Assembly: GCA_963971425.1 (NCBI GenBank)
Contig: OZ020520.1
Location: forward strand, 26,120,754 to 26,184,753
Reading direction: 5' to 3'
Length of the DNA: 64,000 nucleotides
Origin: Bryoerythrophyllum caledonicum
Taxonomy: Eukaryota; Streptophyta; Bryopsida; Pottiales; Pottiaceae
Shown here: positions 57,888-64,000 of the stretch, piece by piece
How the letters are laid out: every line of letters starts with the position of its first letter
How positions within the stretch are numbered: position 1 is the first letter of the stretch
The notes under the pieces: model-generated
What the model was told of the DNA's origin: nothing
Databases searched by the model: none
Seen by the model: only the letters and a program-made list of their open reading frames with translations
Position numbers and translations under genes: made by a program

Positions 57888-58776
57888 CTGGTTTTGGCCT
57901 TGACGCCAAGAAGGAACTTGTCTCCAAGCCCGTGCTCACAAGCAGCATGTGTAAGAGCTGAGTGATTGTAGATGCCATCTTTGCATGGTCTGCCTTGTTC
58001 TCATACTCGACCATTAACTGCTCATGAGCCTCATAAACAACAAACTCCTCCGCTTCCATGTCATTGACACAATCCACATGTATCTTCACAGGACAAGTAT
58101 TGCATTCATAATACCATGCATATCCAACTCCACCATATTTGCCACAATGGAAACCTTTCTGAAGCCGGTACAAATAAAGTCTATGTGAGGAGTCAAAGAT
58201 GCAGAGGGGTATCGGATGGAGAATGAAGCATGATGGATGCAAGTCAATTAAACAACTTTTCCGTGTACAAGTGTACCGGTACCCTTTGAAATCACCATTG
58301 CATAAGTTGCATGATGCTGGCTCACGAGGTGGAGATTGAACCAAGGTCAGAGGGTGAAAATGATAATATTGATCGTTCACTTTCTGGGCATGCTTGGTGC
58401 AGAGCGCATGCACATTATAAATGCACTCTTTGCAATTGAACACCCACTTGCTGCCTTGCAATGGTTCTCCACAAATGTCACATGCAACGTGTGAGTTGTT
58501 GTCATGATAATATTCCACTAGAAGATGAAGGGGATCAGCATGGAAAAACACTTTCACTTCATCCTTGATTTTTGCACAATCTTTGTGTGCAACGAACCGG
58601 CAATTTGCACAATGATATACTTCTTCATCACAGACAAGACAGCACATGTTACATCCAAAGCCTCCACTTTCATAATATGGTGATCCAGGTAGGAGTTCCA
58701 ATGATCCGCCACATGGACATGAAATTACTGACACCACATTTCTCCTCTCAATCCCATCTGCACCCACCGAAACCTC
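57888..58776 (-). CDS. Kinase gene K3, DC1 zinc-finger exon
   Basis: The exon begins after GATGTCTAG (boundary 58777/58776) and joins the kinase exon in phase 0. It encodes 296 residues with several DC1 (divergent C1) units: CPCGGSLELL, EEVYHCANCRFVAHKDC, HADPLHLL...HVACDICGEPLQGSKWVFNC...ALC, HFHPLTL...SCNLCNGDFKGYRYTC and YYECNTCPVKIHVDC. DC1 domains are plant zinc-binding folds found mostly in stress and defence proteins. The tail (EYENKADHAKMASTITQLL) is helical. It ends at a CCAG/GTAGATATG donor. Confidence 0.75.
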
Positions 58777-58983
58777 CTAGACATCCACACACCACATATC
58801 AACTAGTGTGTCATGAATTGTAGGACTCGATGCACATCAACGTCTATGGTTCAATACATTTCAAACAAATACTAGTCTACCATCAATTTGCATCAACATG
58901 TCATCAACTTGATATAACCAAGTAGTAGCAAGTGCTCTTCCACAAGTGCCGAAAAAAACATAATGGTATAAACGATCAAGTAC

Positions 58984-60660
58984 CTCCACTTCATCCACTG
59001 TAGTTAACTCCCCCTCGTCAACTTCATCACTACTGCCATCTCCAAGCAATATTCGGACTGAATATTGTTCTTTAACCTTCGCTTCGATGAAACCAAAGCC
59101 TCCATCAAAATCCATTGCTTGAGAATCTTCATCAAAAAAGGAAAATCCTCCCAACTTGAATTGAAGGGTTTCCAACCTTGTGCATATCTCAACAAAACCA
59201 GGCCTCGATGTAGGGTCTATATCCCAACAAGCTTGCAGAAGTAAAACTAATTCTTGTGGGCAATCTGCGGGGAGCTCGGGTCTCGTTCCATTCACAAGCT
59301 CACGATATAAAGAACCAACCCCAATATCCACAAATGGCACCTTTAGAGACAGAACATGTGCACAAATCATCGCAAAACTAAACACATCTGCCTTGAACCA
59401 TGATGTCCTCCCTTCACCATTAAGATGTGCCTTACGATAAACCTCTGGAGCCTTATACCGTGTTGTTCCAATACCATATCCTGACATGGTCTTCAACTTT
59501 GAAGCTTCCACTTTCGTTTTTGACATCCCAAAATCAACCAACTTCACACAAAAATACTTCCCAACATGTGGATTGGTCATGGTATTCACAACCACATTCA
59601 AAGGTTTCAGGTCACGATGCGCAACACCTTGGCCATGCAAATAGCATACCCCTCGTGCCATTTGCACCATCAAGTCAACTGCAATGGACAATGGAATGCA
59701 ATCACTTTTCTGCTCCTCAATCAATTTAAAAAGACTCTTCTCCATCAGCTCCATAGCAATGAAGCGCTTTCCCGTCTTCTCATTGCCACAACAGAAGAAT
59801 TTCACGATACATGGGTGATTGAGATGTGCCAATATGCCTGCCTCCTTCAAGAATTCGGCATCACTTTCTGTTGCATCGAACCCCTTCTTTGCACAACGCA
59901 GGTCCATCCATCTTGTTTTGCAAACCCAAGTTCCACCCGATCCGGCTCCAAGAACGCTACTTATCATTCCCCATGTTCCTCGTGGTTCCCTCTCCTTTGC
60001 CCAAAGGATTGCACTACCGGTGTCCAAAGCAGAGGCCTCCGATTGATCAGAAGTGTGCTTCAACTTCAACAGCAAGTAACTTGCCAAACACTGCTTCAGC
60101 GATCCCTTAGCTCGTACGTTGGAACTGCTAGGGTCGTTGGCAAAGTCCTCAAGCCTCTTTGCAAGGTCATCTTGATCGTGTAGAACATCAGTCTCCGTAG
60201 CAGGTGAAAACAAAGAAGACAACCGAAGATCTTCTGGAAAACCATTTGAGCTTGCACTTGAGCTTTTGGCTTGCTCATAGATGACATTGTAACACAACGC
60301 AATGTCCAACAGAATCTGTCGAAAAGCATTCTCATTCTGAATCTGGAAAACTGCTGTTGTAGGCCAATCCTCTCCACCGCAGTTACTCACCAATGCTTTG
60401 GCCTTCTCCACATGTAGATTCAATCTTTCCAAGGCAGGTCGGAAGACATCAGGACATGCTCCGCAATGAGACACTAGCCTTCGAATGTTCGGCGTGAGTT
60501 TTAGAAGCTTGGATGATAGATCCTCGCATTGTCTCTGGTTCAGCAAATTCCCACGAATTGCAAAGTCCTCTACAACCCGAATGTTTTCTGTACAGAGTTT
60601 CAAGAGGTCTACCTCAACCACCGCGGGCTTTTTGAAAGGATTGCGCAACGTCGAAATCAT
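58984..60660 (-). CDS. Kinase gene K3, N-terminal helical domain and protein kinase domain
   Basis: The exon starts at ATG 60660 and ends at a GAG/GTACTT donor; 559 codons are open. Residues about 10-135 form a helical domain (VVEVDLLKLCTENIRVVEDF, ALERLNLHVEKAKALVSNCG) that by pattern resembles the HeLo/MLKL/MCAfunc four-helix type; this is my reading. The kinase spans about 232-505: Gly-rich loop GAGSGG (238-243), Lys 258 or 259 in CAKKGF, Glu273, catalytic loop HRDLKPLN (348-355), DFG (376-378), TTRYKAPE (399-406), and SRP (485-487). All catalytic residues are present, so activity is expected. An acidic tail links to the DC1 exon. The frame stays open upstream to 60804 without an ATG. Confidence 0.8.
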
Positions 60661-60699
60661 GTTTCCACGGCGTCCGTCTTGTACTCGTGTGATACTATA

Positions 60700-63230
60700 A
60701 CGCCTTAGCCCATGGAGAGCTCTTTGAAACAGGTATCGCTCAATACGTGTACTAACGGCTTTCTGTAAAGGCACAAGTGCTGCGTTAGACTTCAAGTCAG
60801 GCACCGTACTACAGAGTAAATTCCATGGACCAAACCCTAGATTGAGCGCTGCAATGCAGACTTGAAGTGATTCTCACTATCCGAATATAACAGCCTCCAA
60901 AGTTTGATTGCATGTTGTTAGCATGCTGCTAAGAACTTAGAACTTACGAACAACCCTCTTTCGAGGACATCCTGGTATCTACAACGTCTGAATCTGTTTT
61001 ATGATCATTTCCTCGGTGCTGGAAGTCTAAGACATACTCTTACATGCACTCACAAAGAACAACAGTGCTATCAGGAGATGAGGGTTTTCCATGTGCAAAC
61101 CTGTATTTCATTACGTAAATCAGCAGTAAATCGCACGCCTGCACCAACTGTAAAATCGTTCCTGCCTGCACAAGTATCAGAAGAAGGTCCAGTATGCGTT
61201 TTGTCTCAGAAGGCAGCGAACTTGGTAGATCCGTAAATGTTCAGATATCAGGCAACACCCAGCTGCCCCTGAGAAGCTCGATCTAAGTAAAAGCTTATTA
61301 TATGCCTGTTTCTTGCAGTCTCGGCAAATTCACATTTGTATACAGTGGATGAGCAAAGCATACTACACCTACCGAACTGCTGTGTTTTTCAAGAGAGGCA
61401 TTAGGACTGCTGCCTTAAAAACCAAGGTCAAGAGCAAGAGAGTCCACACTTTGCAGAAGTGATGTTAAACTTCACCTAGATGAGTCCAGCGCCTGTTGAC
61501 AACGTCAAGATCCCACACTGCACCCAAAGCTCATGCCAATCGCCTCCAGACTACAAGTCCACTGCAAACCTCACGCCATGCACAACGGACTTCGATAAAA
61601 ATCTGCACAGTAATACGATCTTTATTGAGGAAAGTGGCACCATGGATCGAGGCGTTGGCGAAAATTCCCTAAGCGCAAACAAGGCAACTGTTCCGAAATT
61701 TTCTCAGAGCGATCTTGGTCTTAGAAACGGTTGAATTTCTTTCCTGGTCTCGTTCTATAGCTTGCATTCGCTAGAAACAGATGGGCTATCAAGACGACAG
61801 GATTAAACTCACATTTGCAACCATGTAGTTCATTACACATCCGTGTAAATGGGGATGACAGCAACTGTAAAATCGTCTCTGAATCTCTGCCTGCACAAAT
61901 TCAAGACAACATTCATTGTGAGTTCCACATGCACTCGAGTGAGGAAGTAAGATGTAAATAAAACTCAGACACCAGGTACATATGTTCAGAAGCTCTATCC
62001 CAGTATAGAATGTTCTCAAGGCTGGTTTCTTGCACTGTCGGCACAACTACAAACTGATGCATAAACGCCGAACTCCTCAATATATAGCCTTTACATAAGC
62101 CCTTTACATATATAATCCCTTCACATATATTGCACGTACCCATCAGCTGTCTGTAATCAAGAGATGCGTCAGACCAACTACAGTATCTTTCAGCTCAAGG
62201 AACAAAGTGGTGTACTTTCTAGAAGTCCATACTTCTATTGAATAGAAGAAGACAGATTCATACAGCCGTTCACAAACCGTAGCACTTACCTTTCGTAGAA
62301 GTGATACTTCTCATTGAGCGCCTGTTGGCGTTGTCAGGCTCTTGACGAGCAGGAAAACATCATGTCGATTTTCTCAAGCCCAGGGGCAGACCGCATGCGC
62401 ATCTGCGTTTATCCCACGCATAAACCGACTTGCGCAAACCTTACGAGCCAACCCAGTCCCTCAAATCCTCCACGTCCTAGGAGCACGAACAACAACCGAA
62501 ACAGAGATCAAGCCCCCAATCCTGCCACATGAAAAGAGCACATAGAACGCAATCGCGATTGTGTAAAGAAGACCAGAAAACGGCAACCCCAAAACCATAC
62601 TTAAGAGTGAGCGGAATCCGAGCTCCAGGTGTGGGTATGAAACAATAAAACCCTTAACACAGGAAGAAGCCAGCGGTTCATTACTCCGTCAACACCATGG
62701 CCTGCCAACTGAGACTACGTCAACGAACAACACACATATTTCATTTCGATTCAATCTTTCAAGTCTCTGCTAACTAGACAGCCACGATTGAGAGCAAGAG
62801 AACTGACCTTTCGCAAAAGTGATGTAAGACTTCACCTAGTTGCGTGTGGCGCTTGTTGACAACGTCAAGATCCCACACAGCAGCCGAAGCTCATGCCAAC
62901 CGCCTCCAGACAACTACATCTACCGCAGTCGGAGTTCGTTGATCATTGACCCAGCCCCTCAAACCCTCCAAGATCTGGAGGCACCTATGCCAGCCGAAAC
63001 ACAGAAGATGCTCTGAGTCTACGTACCAGTAAAGAGTGCAAGCAGACAACAGCCGCGTCTGTATCATCCTCGGAGAATGACGACGCAAGAAAGCTCAAGA
63101 AAAGGCGACATTCAACTGAGAGTGAGCGCGATCCGAGCTCCAACTGTGAAGAGCCCCCTTGCCGTGCCATGGCTGACGTCATCAACGCTGGCTGGAGCCA
63201 CGCTGTGTCAACAATCTGCACAGTGACATG
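60700..63230. repeat. Duplicated 5' flank of kinase K3 (partner of 36960-39110)
   Basis: The stretch is closely similar to the K2 flank across about 2.1 kb, including the three internal related blocks (about 61420-61700, 62290-62400 and 62780-63200). About 360 bases near 60900-61310 are present only here. The similarity shows that the kinase gene was duplicated with its whole upstream region. No conserved protein frame is present; untranslated exons or regulatory DNA are possible. Confidence 0.7.
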
Positions 63231-63319
63231 ATCGCTTATGAGGAAAATGGACAACAGTGGCTCCAAGCGATGGCGTAGACTCTTTCGGCGCAAACTGTGA
63301 AAATTGAAACAAGGCATCT

Positions 63320-63971
63320 CATCTGACCCGAGTCGTCGAAGACCGCACTGCTTTGTTGCTCCAAATAACTTGGGACCCCATCTTTGCTCTTCAGTCTTAA
63401 GTATTTACAGCACGTTTCAACCCGTGCTAGAACCTCTTTGAACCTTTCTCTGAGTGGAATCTAGCATTGTTCCACATTCAAACAGTGCACGCGACTAGCA
63501 TGCCAGACGAACGTGGGGTTCGGAGTGGATGAAATCCAATGCACCGACGGTGATAGACTCAGAACTGTACCACTGTAATGAGATTCAGTTGCGACCAGGC
63601 CGTCTTCACACGTTTTGGTCTGGTCTATGGTGTTGGAGACGTCGCCTTTACCGTTGCACTGAATCGCGTTTCAATGGACTAGGGCTGCCGTTTCATTTGG
63701 CCTCTCTGCATTCAAATTGTTGACTGTCGTATCCAGATTGTGCATAGCACATGTGACCAATCATTCTAGCACATATCCAATTGAGAGAATCCGAGTGAGT
63801 CAAAAACCTTATTTCATGAAAACACGTTTCATGGCAACTGTGATCTTCTTCTTCATGCGTGTTCGTTACCTGACTTTCCTTATCCTTGAGGTCGGTCCTC
63901 TCCATGAGCCTCGGGTGCTAGCGCCAGAGGTTCTAGCTCTTTCACCTTCGTTTGTTGATTTGTTCGAATGA
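63320..63971 (+). pseudogene. Pheophytinase remnant D
   Basis: The upstream flank (ATCTGACCCGAGTCG, then AAATAACTTGGGACCCCATC) matches copies A and B. Then exon 2 is missing, intron 2 is partly kept (from about 63593, GTTGCGACCAGGCCGTCTTC), and the sequence jumps from intron 2 at about 63925 straight to the end of exon 6 (GCCAGAGGTTCTAGCTCTT). Almost no coding sequence remains. The copy continues to the window edge. Confidence 0.75.
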
Positions 63972-64000
63972 GTTTTGCATTTTTGCATTTCGGTCCTCTC

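Noticed and set aside
60661-60804. Upstream extension of the K3 kinase frame
   Set aside because: It opens with GTG, not ATG, and K2 starts at the equivalent of the internal methionines, so 60660 is the better start.

Overview
The window looks like nuclear DNA of a land plant, most likely a non-seed plant (bryophyte, lycophyte or fern), although the sequence cannot settle the lineage. The evidence is a chloroplast chlorophyll-breakdown gene (pheophytinase) with GT-AG introns, plant DC1 zinc-finger domains, a plant-type CACTA (En/Spm) transposon and long AT-rich intergenic DNA full of small transposons. There are no operons, rRNA genes or clear tRNA genes.

Layout. Positions 1-2.7 kb hold minus-strand exon-like pieces of unrecognised host genes and a decayed fragment resembling ribosomal protein eS27. 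Positions 2.7-6.9 kb are AT-rich, with short tandem repeats and a TTAA-flanked element. Positions 6.9-18.1 kb are a broken CACTA element: a TNP2-type transposase on the minus strand, itself hit by two TTAA-flanked elements, and a divergent accessory gene on the plus strand. From 20.3 kb to the end the window is a family of segmental duplications built from two host genes. One is pheophytinase (plus strand: copies A at 22-28.8 kb, B at 41.2-44.9 kb, C at 51.3-54.3 kb, D from 63.3 kb). The other is a minus-strand multidomain protein kinase (fragment K1 at 20.7-21.1 kb, K2 at 33-37 kb, fragment K4 at 45.2-45.6 kb, K3 at 56.7-60.7 kb).

Only pheophytinase C appears complete: seven exons joined at good splice sites give 504 residues with an intact Ser-Asp-His set. 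A, B and D are truncated or deleted. K3 has an open kinase exon and an open DC1 exon joined in phase; K2 carries a frameshift and an early stop. The kinase protein combines a helical N-terminal domain (HeLo/MLKL/MCAfunc-like by inspection), a complete kinase domain with HRD and DFG, several DC1 fingers and a conserved C-terminal module I do not recognise.

Because the host segments are duplicated, several insertions have an empty counterpart in the same window, which defines their ends to the base. These are a Tc1-type transposon (55051-56717, intact 341-residue DD34E transposase, 27-bp perfect terminal repeats, TA target), a hAT-like element (23526-26318, 8-bp target duplication) carrying a dead kinase fragment and an 83-bp satellite, and a TTAA-flanked element (27604-28467) of a family that recurs across the window. 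No LTR retroelement or virus-derived gene was recognised.
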